Shown here: piece after piece, positions 47,075-60,160 of the stretch
Numbering within the stretch: the first letter of the stretch is position 1
Layout: the number at the start of each line of letters is the position of its first letter
DNA from: Culex pipiens pallens
Taxonomy: Eukaryota > Arthropoda > Insecta > Diptera > Culicidae
Reading direction: 5' to 3'
NCBI RefSeq assembly: GCF_016801865.2
Contig: NC_068939.1
Location: forward strand, 3,009,882-3,073,881
DNA: 64,000 nt
Notes under the pieces: model-generated
The model's database searches: none
What the model was told of the DNA's origin: nothing
Seen by the model: only the letters and a program-made list of their open reading frames with translations
Translations under genes and position numbers: made by a program

Positions 47075-47564
47075 CTGTCTAAAATTCTAAAACACCGCAA
47101 AAATCAAATTTTAATTGGAGGGGGATGGGGGGGGGTCTTCAAAGAGAGGTGGATTTAAACTCAAGAAAAAGAGGAGGGAGATTGAACGTAAATCAGAAAC
47201 TTTAACATAGCATAAACCGCCATTCCGTGCATCAAATAGACAGAGCAAGAATATTAAAATTCACCACTTTAATGCATGTGGCCTCAAATATATGAAAAAA
47301 TCGAAAATTAAACTTTTTTTTTGGAAAAATATCAAAATTCATTTGTTTTCATTATACTAAGTACAAACAACACAAAAAAGTCACAAAAAAGCAAAAAAAT
47401 ATTTTTGGCCGCTCGCTTATATGGAAATACCCCATAGTGCTTTGGTATGCCCAAAGAAGCCATTTTACATCATTAGTTTGTCTTTACAATATTATATAAA
47501 TTTATATAAATTTAAAAATTGGTGATTTTTAATTTCTCTTTTTGTCGCTAAAAGTTGATTTGCC

Positions 47565-48322
47565 AAAAAATACTATTTTTATTTTATAAAAATTTTCGAT
47601 ATGTTTTAAGGGACTTATTTTTTCAGAAATTTCCAGGTTGTGCAAAAAATCTTTGACCGAGTATGAATTTTTGAATCAGTACTGATTTTTTTCAAAGAAA
47701 TCGAAATATTGGTCGCACAAATTTTTAAGTTCATTTTTCGTTGTATAATCGTAATATTGAATGTTTGGCCCTTTTGATATGTAAGTCTTGATTTTAAAAT
47801 AATGAAAATATTATTTCCGAAAAGATCGAAAAAAATTTACGAGTATTTCATACTTTAACATTGTTAATCGGACCATTAGTTGCAGATATCGACATTAGAA
47901 AATAGTGGGTTGTTTTGGTGAGACTTAAAAAACATCAATTTTCTTGTTTTTAAACCTTTGCATGGCAATATCTCAGCAACTTAGGATTGTATCAATAATG
48001 TTCAAAAAAGCAAAATATAGATAATTTTCATAGCTTTTCAAAAATATTTTTTCAAAGGTGGGCAAACATGTGCACGAATGAAGAAAAAAAAAACTGAGAC
48101 TATTTTCAAAAAAATTGCATAAAAATGGCTTTAACTTGAAAACGGTATGCTGATTAAAATTTCACTAGAGTACTTATTGATTGCAAATTTGATTTTTCAT
48201 CGAAAAATTTCGATTTTCTGAAAAAATCAGTGTTGATTCAAAAATTCATAACTAGGTCAAGGATTTTTTGCACTTCTATAACATATCAAAAATAAAAAAA
48301 AATAAAAACAGTGTTTTTTTGC
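47565..48322. mobile_element. Inverted-repeat element with about 150-bp arms
   Basis: The left arm (about 47565-47715) and right arm (about 48185-48322) are imperfect reverse complements sharing GTGCAAAAAATC, TTGAC, GTATGAATTTTTGAATCA and ACTGATTTTTT blocks. The interior is AT-rich without coding capacity. Arm divergence indicates an old insertion; termini and target duplication could not be fixed. Confidence 0.5.
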
Positions 48323-51300
48323 AATTTAAGTTTGAACTGTGTATTCCTTAAAAAATAAGGAGAGCATCCCAAGCTATTCTTCAAATCCCATAAAGTTCGT
48401 CAAGTATTTACGTGTCAGTCATTAGTACGAAATTTATCCTTCTGTAACTATACGCAAAGGTACGACACATAAACATTTAAGATGTTCAACGAACGCAACC
48501 TAAACCCCCAGATCTTGATATAACCCAAAAAAACCTGCCACAAAACCCAAACCGCTCTGTAACGGCAGAAGCTTTAAACCGTTTTATGCATCCATTAAAT
48601 TTGCTGTGTAGTCTTTTTATTACAATCCCCATGATTCGTTTCTAATGCTGGCAGGGCACTAAAAACTCTACAAAACCCCTCCTCGTGGCTGCCGGGAGAG
48701 CAACTTTCAGAGCCATTTTTGCCGCAGCAAAAACTAATCAATAAAGCTTGTCTGCGTGAGCTTCATCGGTGAAATAAAAAAGAGTGATTTTTTTTTGTTT
48801 GGTTGTGGGAAAATTCCTACAGACTATGCTTTTATCTTGTTGGGCATGCATTTCCCGGGATTCTTGCTGCACCTAGTGGGAAATTTTAACTAAATTCAAC
48901 CCCCGGCTCAGCGAGAGTGGAATTTCCATAACAAGATCGTTTTTATTTTTTTCACTGTCCAACTTTTACGTACCGAAATAATCTGATGCGCACTGAGCTG
49001 TCACATGAGAGGGATGTTGGTACGAGGAAGACAAAAAAAGGCTTCGGGACTGTCAAAATGGATAGATCACAGAGTTGACCTGGTCAACCAATAGCATGGA
49101 AAAGCTGGGCGAAACTCAATTTGCGAACTCACTAGGGAAAATTGTTTTAGCGCTGTTTTGGTTAACCCTTGAAGGGCACTTAAAAAAAAAAACGATTGTT
49201 TGTTATAGTTTCAAATTTTCAAGACTGGAGAAAAACAAATTATTTTAAATTTAAATTTGCAGAGAACAATTCGGAACTGAAGGGTTAACCAAGCCCCCCC
49301 CTGTCAGTCCAGGGGGGAGGTTATCAATTTCCACCCCGTTGGACCACGCCCCCATTTGGTAGCACGTGGATTCTGACGTCTATTTTTAGGAGGCCCAGTT
49401 CTTTTTTTCGACTCGTACTGACCGCGTCGGTTGGGGCCAGGTCGGATGTAAATTTACTGCAGAGTGTCGTGTTCGAGGTGGAAAATTGAATAATTGCCTC
49501 CGTAATCGCAATCGCAGGCGGGCCAATTTGCAGGCCTTAGCGGCGCGGCCTCTACGGCAAAGTGGTTGAATGTTTTTCGATTGAGGCTATTCCAAGAAAA
49601 TAATGGCCCGGTAATGGTTTTGCGTGGGACCAACATCGGAACGGCCAATTAGGCGCGAACAAATATTTGGCTTTTAGTGGATTTTGTTGTAGAAATTTGG
49701 TGGAACGGGAAATTTCCCATGGTTAAATAAATTTGCTACAGAGAAAATCGCTTTATTAGTAGTTGAGAAAATTTATGGGACAAAATTTCCACTACAAACA
49801 CTTTTCACTGCAAATGACACGACTACAAAAGCCACAAAACACACTCAAAAAGCGTCGTTACATGAAAAAAAACTGTCATCGTCCTGCAAAGGACTCAACA
49901 CAAATACAATTAAAAAAAACCAAAAAAAAAAAAACATCCTTCCAAATGTCACATCTCCTGCACCGTTTTGTGCTGGTGACCTTTTTCTAATCTTGTTCCC
50001 CGCCCGAATGGAAACCATCCCACAGAACCACCAACCGTCAGGGCCAGTGTATAATATGTGCCGCCACCAGTTATCACTTGGTCATTGTGTTTCGGGCTTT
50101 GGGATTCCTTTTGCGCCATTCGCCAGGGCCACTCTGCAGCTGGACCAGGGACCAGGGACAGAGAACCGACGTTGACCGGCTGTTAATGTCCGTTATCACG
50201 AGACCAAACCAAGACAATACAAAGCAGAGCGGAGTTGAAAGGAATGGGGATGAATGGTGCTGAAAAAGAATTAATTCACTTAAAGTTATGAGGAAAACAG
50301 AAAAAAGCTGAACTAATCATTTCGAAGTCAAATCGTTCGAATAAAAATATAATCAATGTAGTTGTGTCACAGACATAACCAGGATGGTTTAGGACTACAG
50401 AATGTAAAAATGCAATAAAGATTTAGCTACTTGAAGTTCACGTCGGTTTAAGAAAAGTATAAATTTCGAGGAGAAAATAAATTTGAAAAAAAAAAAATTA
50501 AGCATTTCATATGTCTTACAAAAAGAATAAAAGTTTTTGTATTGAAGAAAAAATATCGATACGCCTGAACGAAAATATTTGCGTTTGAAATCGTACATGA
50601 TATTCTCTGGCAAGTATTATTCATACAAAAAAAAATTAAATTAAAAAGAAATTTAGAAAATAAATCAATTAAAAACAAACAAAAGTATTTTTTTTACAAT
50701 TTGGATCAACACAAAAATGTATGATGCTTTCAAATGTCGTAAACCAAGATGGTATTTGTTGAGTCCGATTTTTAATGACTTTGACCGATTTTTCATTTCC
50801 TGTAAATTTTTAAAACTTTTTTGATTTATATGGATGACTTCGATCGAAAATCGAAAAAAAATTTGTTATTAAAATGTTTGATTCAACTTGATTCAGGCAG
50901 AAAATTAATAAAACTTTTAAAGATCTACAAGTTTTTGAATCATTTTTTTCTTCTCTCCCCTTCCCGTTTCATAATTACATGTTTTTGTCTGCCAAATTTT
51001 TTACCGGTAGTTGGCCTGGCAACACAGCATGTAGGCCATACAATTTCTAGAAATGTTTCAATAGTGGGTTAGCTGCGTTGAAAATTGTATTTTAAAATTC
51101 TGAAGTATCTTTGATAATTACTGTGTTTTTGAGGAATTTCAAATTTCAAAATTTAATTGATAACGTCAAATAAACTTTCATTTAAAAAAAAATCTAAATT
51201 TAAACTTAAAATGCAAAGTTTAATTTTTCATTTTAAATAAAATCAAAATGAATGGAATATTCATATTGGAAAAAGTCATATGAATGTTTATTTCATAAAA

Positions 51301-51889
51301 ATACAAATTTTAATGTTATCATACTAAATTTTTTAGCCAGGAACATACAATGTCTACCGAAACTAATAAATTGGTTCTTCCAAAAATGCTAAGATCTGTG
51401 ACTGTGTTTCTATCCGACTATTTTTTTTAATGTTCTCAAAGTCATCTGAAAATTCAATTCAGTTTTTCTTTTTATGTTTTCATAAGAAAAAACCTTGACA
51501 CTTTGAGAGTAATCTTTCAAATATGTATTATCCAAAATACGTATTGTTTTTATCGATTTTTAATCGAATAGAATTTTTAATACGTTTAAGAGAATCGAAA
51601 ACGACATCTTTTGCACTATGGTTTAGGATGGTAAACATCTTGGACCGAGCCTATGCTTTTTGAAAAATTATGATTTTGGGAAATAAAATAATTTGAAATC
51701 AAAAATGACTCAACAATTTTTTGGTTGACATTTTCAAAAGAAGGTCAGATTTTTTTTGTAATTAAAACACATTTCACAAAGGAATAACATTCAAGCAAAA
51801 AATTAATTAATATATTCAAAAGTTGAGGTAATTCCGACAATAAGTTGATTACATTGCTGATTTCCAAAATATTTTTTTTTTTAAATTCT
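48323..51889. other. Non-coding DNA
   Basis: 48350-50270 is of more balanced composition with CpG-containing stretches (notably 49300-49640) and short frames on both strands; 50270-51889 is AT-rich. No domain, tRNA or repeat boundary was recognised. Confidence 0.35.
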
Positions 51890-52640
51890 CCGCCAACTCA
51901 CACAGCTGTTGCCCCGACCCTCTTTGACTTGCGTAAACCTTGTCCTAAGGGGTAACTTTTGTCTCTGATCACGATTCCGAGGTCCGTTTTTTGATATCTC
52001 GTGACGGAGATGCGGTACGACCCCTTCCATTTTTAAACAGGCGAAAAATTAAGTGTTTTTCAATAATTTGCAGCCTGAAACAGTGATGAGATAGAAATTT
52101 GGTGTCAAAGGGACTTTTATGTAAAATTAGACGCCCGATTTGATGGAGTACTCATAATTCCGAAAAAACGTTTTTTTCATCTAAAAAAAATAACACTAAA
52201 AAAGTTTTAAAAATTCTCCCATTTTCCGTTACTAGACTGTAAAAAATTTTGGAACATGTCATTTTATGGGAAATTTAATGTACTTTTCGAAGCTACATTG
52301 ACTCAGAAGGGTAATTTTTTCATTTGGAACAAAATTTTTCATATTAAATTTTCGTGTTTTTTCTAACTTTGCAGGGTTATTTTTCAGAGTGTAACAATGT
52401 TTTACAAAGTTGTAGAGCAGTCAATTAATTTTTTTGATATGTAGACATAAGGGGTTTGCTTATAAACATCACGAGTTATCGCGATTTTACGAAAAAAAGA
52501 TTTGAAAAAGTTACTTTTTGCGTTTCTCTTTGTTTCGTCGTCCGTGTCTGTCGCGGGTGACCATGAACGGCCATGATCAATGACGACCAACTTTTTCAAA
52601 ACTTTTTTTTCGGTAAATCGTGATAACTCGTGATGTAATT
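51890..52640 (-). repeat. R1 repeat, fullest uninterrupted copy, minus strand
   Basis: Begins AATTCTCCGCCAACTCACAC and runs through the reverse of all R1 blocks to GATAACTCGTGATGT. The last part (52469-52640) is a separate inverted repeat: ATCACGAGTTATCGCGATTT and its complement enclose a GC-richer core (GTCCGTGTCTGTCGCGGGTG). This copy defines which segments are insertions in the copies at 10.3 and 31.3 kb. Confidence 0.7.
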
Positions 52641-55600
52641 TAAGATTCTTAAATCAAGTAAAAAAAACACGAATTTAGAGTATTAGCAACTTTATGGCAG
52701 GAACATAAATGTAATGCTTGAAGCATATGTGAAGCTTTTCAATTCAAACTTTAAATTTCAATTTAATTTATTAGTTTCATGTGAATGAATACTTTTCCTG
52801 AATTGAATAAAATGGAAAATACAAATTTTGTAACTACACCACAAAAGAAGTTCAAAATTCCACTGTGTGTTTGTTTTTGCAGATTGAAATCTGTTCCACA
52901 GTCTGGGAAAAAAATGAAGTCAGATTTTTTTAATTGGAATTTGTGAATCAAGGAAACGCTTAAAAAAGTCGTTTATTTTTACAAATTTATGCCATTTCAG
53001 TGATTGTTTAAAAAAGGACTTAATTGTTCTCAAATGAGAGTTAATTTTTAAAACCAGTCTTGACCAACCAAAATTCAGAATTGAATATGTCAAAAACGAT
53101 TTCCTTTCTTCTACAAGAAAAAATTCAACAAACGGTTCAATCCAACTCATGGGAAATGGTTGAACAGAAAAATTTCACTTTCACCCCGTCTCAAGTCGAC
53201 GATCCTCCTACCAACCACAAGCCCTTCTTCTTCATTCGTGGACGTCTCCTCGGTCAGACCAAAGCCAACACCAGCCAGCCAGCTAGGGCAGATTGTAGCT
53301 TTTCAGCGTTCAGAACAAGAAAAAGGAAAAGGATTGCATGGCCAGCATCTGCGGGAGAATAATAGCCGGCAGAGCAGACAAAGTTGAAAAATGGCCCAGC
53401 ACAAGATAAAAAGGTAGCTAATGTCCGGACGCCATGAAATAAATAAGCGTGCTATTTTTCCTCCCCCCTTCCTTCCCCACACCCTTCTTAAACCAATGGT
53501 GGAAAAGTGTGAGCGACAATAAGTGGAGGAGCGAATCGTGGCCAGGAAAATTTTCGCTTTGCTCTATCAGTAATGAGGTGGAATTTGTGCCAGTGAAAAA
53601 GGATAGAGCGACGGTTGCTTCACGGCACGAAGATAGTCCCACTGTCTCTGCCTCTGCTATGAATGTATATTTTATTCATTAAATTTATCAGAGAGGTCTT
53701 CCTCTTTTTTTTCTCAGAGTCGACCTACTGAAGGCTAAACCAGTTTGTTTACCCTTAAACCAACCGTGGTAAAAAATGTGGGGGGAAAAAGGAATAAAAT
53801 AGTGACGCAGAAAACCAAGCCACTGCTGAAAAGCTTTCGTTTTTTCCGAGAAGTGGAAAATTCAATTTGTTCAAGCCAGTGAAGATCCACGCGATGGATT
53901 TCCCCCCTTCACCCCAAACGGAAGATGAAGCACACTTCAAAGTGGTGGGCTTTTTGGCGGCCTTGAACTTCGGAGTCGACCTTTTCGGCAAATTTTGCGA
54001 GCGAATTGTTTCAAGTGGTGTGGCCTGGGACATCTCCTGACGGTCCTGATGATGAATGACGTGCTGGCAGGCGAAGCGTTACTAAGGAACCCCATCCATC
54101 ATTTGAGGAGGGAATCGAGAGAGAGAGAGAGAGAGGGATTCGCATTTGTCAGGTATCATCGAGTTTCAGTGCTTTGATGTTTGAGGGTTCTCTGAGTGAA
54201 CCACTTGGTGAAGTCACACAGATGGGCCGTTTGTACTTCCTTCCAGGAATCTGCTCAACGAAACGAAACGAACGGGATGAAAGCTTTTGAGTGGTGAGGT
54301 GGTGGCAACGGAAACATTCATTTTCAAACCAAAAGCAAAGTTGGACTTGTAATGAAATAATCTTTTCTTAGAAATTTAACATTCTTGTGGGAAGAGCACG
54401 ATGTGCAAAGATATGATGTATTGATTACTCTCTAGATCACTCGAGCCCAAACTCACTGTCATCCAGTGAACCTGAAATCCGTTGACAGCTCTACTGCCAA
54501 TCAATGATGTTCCATGACTACACTTGTTACCATTACAGTCCTGCAGTTTGGATATAAATTTCACTACATTTATACCAGTTTTCAGTTTCCAGGACACAAT
54601 CGATTGAATAATTAAGGCATAATGGGTAACTATGAGAAATATCTTTTTTTCAAAATTGGCATTCTTTGCAAGGCTATACTCAGCTATCAAAGGTTTGAGA
54701 CAAATGTAAGGGATTTTCATATTTGATTGAAAAAGCATATTTAGAGACAAACATTGATGGATACTTTTTTTAAAATTATAAAATTAATTATTTTTAATTA
54801 GAATTTAAAAGTAGTTCTGCAGGATTATCGAATCATGGCCTGATGTGAATAGGCAATAACAAAATATCTAACTTGAAATTTTTCTAACTGATTTGCTCTC
54901 AAGAGAAAATACCAAAAATAATAAAAAAATGAATTTCGTTGCACTTTATCAACATTTCTCAGATGTTCTTACCGATTGCAAATGGTTGAAATGTTTTTTT
55001 TTTATATATGTTTTTAATTAAACCAGCGTTTTGAATAACCCAAAGATACCAAGTTGTTTAGCATATACTTGCATAAGATCAGGTTGAACATTTTTTTACA
55101 AAAACAAAAAAATCCATTTGAAATTTTGCATAACTTTGTTTTTTTTTTTGCTGAATCTATTTAGCGAGCTAACGGTACGTAGGAATATTCAAAAATCTGT
55201 ATCTTGAGAAGGAATTTTCGGATCAATCTGGAGTATTCGGCCAAGCTTTAGATGTCAATTAGTACCATTTAGAATAAAAATGGTTATATTTAATGACAAT
55301 TTCATGTTACTCTCAAATGAAATTAAACTGATTGAAAAAAATAATAATAAATAAGCAACATCAAAGATGTATTATTTTTAAATTACAAAAAAAAACCACG
55401 TCAGAAATCATAACCTCTTGACACAAAAAGAGCTTTTAACAGAGTTTCGTGCAGACTGACAGAAATAATCAGAGAAAATGCGGAAAAATTCCATCCAAGG
55501 TAGTTTTCATAACATTTGATATTCAAAACATAATAATGCTTTGAAAAAATTTAAATAAATTTTATACTCCATTTTGAGATAATTTTGGTCCTACGTTTTA

Positions 55601-56039
55601 TGAAACTTATTCGTCATATTTTACTCAACAAAGCTGAGATTTCAAAAATTATATAGCTCAAATTATTTTGTGTTTTTTTTCAATGAATTTCATTCACAAT
55701 CATTTAAAAAAAAAATCAGCATTATAGAAAAAATGCATGTTTTCATGTCATAAAATGCTTCAAATCTCACACTGTGCACCATATTTTTTAAGTCACTTTT
55801 TTAAAGGATTTACACAACATTATTTAAGTCTTGACTACAAATGAGAATGAACATGACTTTGAATTAAGAATTATTTAATTTCGTAATTTGACGGATTTTT
55901 TTATTAAAGCATTCTAGCATGGTTTTGGAACATCAGGGATGTTCTAGTTCTTCCGAACCTTCCGGAAATTTTGTTTAACAGGCTTACCAAATAAACAAGT
56001 CAAAACTTCAACATTTTGATAACGGATCCTATCCAGACT
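52641..56039. other. Non-coding DNA
   Basis: 53150-54320 is more balanced, with a (GA)n tract at about 54118-54135 and several short frames; the rest is AT-rich. A 124-codon minus-strand frame at 54376-54750 lacks recognisable domains. No gene called. Confidence 0.35.
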
Positions 56040-56265
56040 GCTTCAGTGAGTGTGGTAGACTAAACTGCATTGTTAAAGCAACTTATTGGGATGATCTGGG
56101 ACATTCGAGAACTGCTCGGAATCAAGAACCGGTGGGTCTACCAAGAGGTCGTCGATTTTTGACCCTGGCACATACCCGCATAGCTTCAGTGAGTAGGGAA
56201 GACTATTTAGCTGATGTGTTGGGATATCTTGAGTCATCCAAGAACTCCAAGAAACGACACTAAGT
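56040..56265. repeat. Two diverged tandem units of about 143 bp
   Basis: GCTTCAGTGAGT recurs at 56040 and 56183, each followed by GTAGACTA/GAAGACTA, a TTGGGAT block and a CATTCGAGAACT/CATCCAAGAACT block. The second unit is incomplete. Probably a fragment of a larger repeat with internal tandem structure. Confidence 0.55.
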
Positions 56266-56509
56266 AGCATGATACAATCAAATTTATCATTGGAAGAGAA
56301 TTTACAATTAAACTAGATTAAATCCAAATTAGCTATGCAAGATCTTTATGTTGACAATTGCTTGAATTCAAAAGTTAAAGCAAAAATATGCCGAACAGCA
56401 ATTTAGAATTTCGTGGTATTTCATGGTACCAATTCAGTGAAGAATTTCACGGCTTGAAAAGAAGACTAATAAAGCAAATTGAATTATTTTGAAGGACCAA
56501 GTCACTATA

Positions 56510-57157
56510 CAGCAATTCCCCACGAAAACAGCGTGGAAAAAACAAAAGTGCTCGGATCGGGCTCAAAATTTTTCGCTGAAATTTTAAAGTTATCGCAGTT
56601 TTAGTGAAAAAAGTTGATTTTTTGCCAATTTCGTCATTCTCCGGTTTTTGCGCGCGGCGCGTCAAAAAACACGGATTTTATTTTCAAAAAATCATATCTC
56701 GGAATCCTGTTAATGAACTCCTCCCATTTTTTAGAATGTTATGTAAAAATGTCCGGAAAATCCGATAAAAATATTTACAGACATAGGCTCTTTGGTCCAG
56801 ACACTGTCAAAACCACATTTTAAAGTTTCATACGCCCTTTCCATATGTTAGGCTAGATTTTTGAAACTTTTTACTATTTTTCTTTGAAAGGCCAACTTAT
56901 CACCTTTCATTTGCGTATAAGACAATTGAAATCGGTTGAAATGGCGAGGAGTTATGATTTTTCGAAAAAAGTGGTTTTTGCGAAAATCGACGAAAATTGC
57001 CATTTTTCAGACCACCCTAACACGGCGTAGGTCACCCTAATGGCCAAACAAAAAAATACGGGTCTAATTATTTCGGCCAGGGAACCCCCAGAAAAATTTT
57101 GAGCCCGTTCCGAGCACTTTTGTTTTTTTTCCATGCTGTTTTCGTGGGGAATTGCTG
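56510..57157. mobile_element. TA-flanked MITE with about 70-bp terminal inverted repeats
   Basis: Starts CAGCAATTCCCCACGAAAAC and ends with the near-perfect complement, flanked by TA on both sides (56508-56509, 57158-57159). The inverted match continues through GTGCTCGG and GGGCTCAAAATTTTTC to about 70 bp with only a few differences. 648 bp, no transposase. A TA target suggests Tc1/mariner ancestry. Confidence 0.8.
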
Positions 57158-59176
57158 TATAAATAAAAAAAAAGAAGATAATCGATTTATGGAAGCGTAG
57201 TGCTATTTTATAATTTTAGCGATAACAAAAGAGTTGGTTTTCGTTTTGTTATGCACACACCTTTGTCCTTTTTAATTTTTAATATCAAACATTTTAAAAT
57301 TATCATCCTATAATTTGAAAGCAAACGACCAAAGCCATCAATAATAATCAAGCTTACAAAATCGGGAATAATAAAATTACAAAAAAAAAAATATTCAAGT
57401 CAACTTATAACATGTCTGCAAGCAAAGATGAACGTTTATCGATTTAAAGCTCAACAAACGTCTTCAAAAGCACCACATGTATCTAAAGAAAATGTTATGC
57501 TTCCCACACGAATACAAGGGAAATCATATCAAAATCTACAATTCCAAAGGATATTAGCATACATCGTATGCTTTCTGAGCATTGTCTAACCAAAAAGCAC
57601 GAATCAACAACCTTTCTCTCACCGCAACCCTTTCGCATCGTCTCTCCGTTCAGCTCCGAATGGAAATTTCCCAAACATTTCCAAAACCATTAAATCATTC
57701 AACCAGACCAACAAGGCGTCGCTCCATCTGCCCTCACTGCTGACTGGGCTCAGGAGGGGGAAAATACTAAAGTTATGCGAAAAGCTTCCAATTCGCACTC
57801 CAATGAGTCGAAGTTGCCTTCTGTTAGTTTTTCAGAGAAAGGGAGGGTCTGTTGGTTGTAATATTTTCCATATTCCGGTCTGGGAATTGTTGATGAATCC
57901 ACTTTTTTAAATGTGTTTTTTTAACTTTAGAAAGAGCTCAAAGAATCTTTTGCTAATTTTGAAAGGCAGAACAGAAATATTTCATCTCCATGTGGATTTT
58001 CCCCAGAAAATAATTGTTTTACTCTTGTTGAACTCAAGGGCTTGCGGTGATTATGACTCTGAAGAAGCTTCCAGCTCGGCTCTTGCCGAGTGTCGTTGGA
58101 GATTTAGCTCATTCGTCAGTGCTTAGCTCTGGGATGAGTGCCATAACTCAATTTGCCTAGCACATCAACAATCTACGATGGCACATTAATTACAGGATGA
58201 AATGCTTTCGCTTTATGCAAATGGCTTCTTCTGGGCTGCTCATAAATGTGCAAAGTAGCTTTTCCCCGGAATCACTTGCCTGTGTATGCACACAAGTAGT
58301 TGAACGTATGCGAAGATAGTCAACTTGAGATACAGAGTTACAGAGGGAAGATGCCAGCCAAGTTAGTTGTCTAATCTCGAGGAGCTGTCTGCCTGTCAGA
58401 GCAGTAAAACGGAAGAAATGCTCACTAACGGTGCGGAAAATGAGAATGAGCTTCTGCCTGAGCTAATCTGGGCGTGTGCTCCCCGTACGGAAACTTGCCT
58501 GTCAGAGGTTAACATTGCAAGTCGTCTTTGGAGGGCGTGCAAAGTTTTCGGGTCTCTCGAAACTACTTGAGTGTTTGTTTATGACGAGAAGCTGGTTGAC
58601 ACCCGAGGAACTTTTGCGGTTTTAGTTTGGAAAATTTTCCGAAAAAGCGAATCAAAGCCTTTCCAACACGATACTTCACAAGAAACGAGACTTTCTTCGT
58701 GGGAAATTTGCTGGGAAAACCACAAAGTTAATTTTGCCTTGCCTGTTCGCTCACACATGACACGCACAGTCGGGACTCACCTCTGAAAAGTGTAATAATG
58801 ATGTCAACGTCAGTAACGAAGGACGAACTCCGCCGCGAGGGCGCGCGCTCTTTGTCCGCCGTCGTCGAGCGTACCGAGAAATATGTTAATCATTATGGTT
58901 CCACGTCACGTAATACGATAATTTTAATCCGCTTAAGGCGCTTTTCTTCGCCTCATCGGCGATGTGTGACCGCGCGGTTTTCCAGCCAGGCGTCGACTCC
59001 GCAAGTGTTTCCTAGATTAAGAATTATAAGTTCTTAAGTGGGTGTTGTGATGAAACGGTGGAGTCGGCTTACCGGGTGGGGAAGGCACTGTCAAGGTCAT
59101 CAAGGCTAAATTGGGATAATTTTGTGTAGTTCCTTGGATATTTTATTCTTCATATAACCAATCCAATCCAAGCGAT
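57158..59176. other. Non-coding DNA with GC-rich island at 58780-59040
   Basis: 57160-57560 is AT-rich; 57570-59040 is balanced. A frame at 58367-58570 has coding-like composition but no family. The island at 58780-59040 is CpG-rich (GCCGCGAGGGCGCGCGCTC) between two TA-rich motifs and may be a conserved regulatory element. No gene called. Confidence 0.35.
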
Positions 59177-59280
59177 CGTATCGCCCCTACATCACGAGAC
59201 ATCGGAAAATTGACCTCGGATTCCTGATCAGGAACCAAAATTACCCTTTTAGACTAAGTTTCATGGGAATCACGCAGTGT
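59177..59280 (+). repeat. R1 right-end fragment
   Basis: CATCACGAGACATCGG, TTCCTGATCAGGAACCAAAA and TTAGACTAAGTTTCATGGG align with the R1 end (for example 33970-34045). Both sides are truncated. Confidence 0.5.
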
Positions 59281-59829
59281 TTCCCTCATTGACCGCTGGG
59301 AGCGCTAGTAGACTGACAGTACAGTCTGTCATGTTTGTTATTGTTCATTTTTTTGTTATTCCCTTTAAGGTTTCTTGCATTGTAAAATTGTGAATAAAGT
59401 TCTTCTGTGTTGAACCTCCGAGAAGGCAGGTGGCCTCGTCACGTTTTCGTCCGCCATCGTCCCTGAAGCTCCGCGTCTTCCGTAAGTTGTTGGTTCTGGC
59501 AGTCCCAAAAAAAATGATATAATGCACCATTACAACCCACATGTTCCAATCAGCAAAACAAATCGATTCAATAGCGTTCACTTGATTCTCGTTCCCAAAT
59601 GAATTTACTTCCTGGCAACGGCATTCGAGTTTCGCTTCCGGAGCCTGATGACCAGCCAACCTCTTCCACTAGCTCGTGTCAGCGCCTGTAGGCTTTGATT
59701 ACACTAATTATGAATCTTGTACCTATTCATTACCGTTCAGCACAGCTTGGCAGTTCTAACCAAACCGAGCCTGGAAAGCTTCCTCCGAGGCATCGGGACA
59801 TTTCCACCCCAGAGTAAACCAACTCGCCA

Positions 59830-60160
59830 TTGACGTGCTGTCTTGTCACACGTGCAATTTGAGTTGTGTCACCCTTTGGCCGTCACAGAATGCCATAATT
59901 CGATTTCAATCCGGAGATATGCAGTAAAAATTGTTGCCACTTTTCATGTGTAAGAAGTTTAAATTTTGACGTTCTATCTTGACACATCCTGAAAATTGAT
60001 GTAAGTGCGACAACTGGCCAAAGGGACTTCAGGTCAGAACGCGTTTGACACACGTACATGCCTGAGCACTTATTTTCGTTCATTCAAGGTCAAACATTAA
60101 AACGCGTTTTTCTCGGAACGTCAAAAAGCAGCTTGTGACAAGATAGCACGACAACGTCAA
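59830..60160 (-). mobile_element. TIR element, copy 2 (inverted relative to 45377-45896)
   Basis: Begins TTGACGTGCTGTCTTGTCAC and ends GTGACAAGATAGCACGACAA then CGTCAA. The interior shares, in reverse, the ACGCGTTTTTCTCGGAACGTC and GGTCAAACATTAAAACGCG blocks of the 45.4-kb copy. At 331 bp it is close to the spacing between the left and internal ends of that copy, so it may represent the basic unit. No coding capacity. Confidence 0.7.

Noticed and set aside
54376..54750. 124-codon minus-strand open frame
   Set aside because: No domain or repeat recognised and no exon boundaries; not called as a gene.
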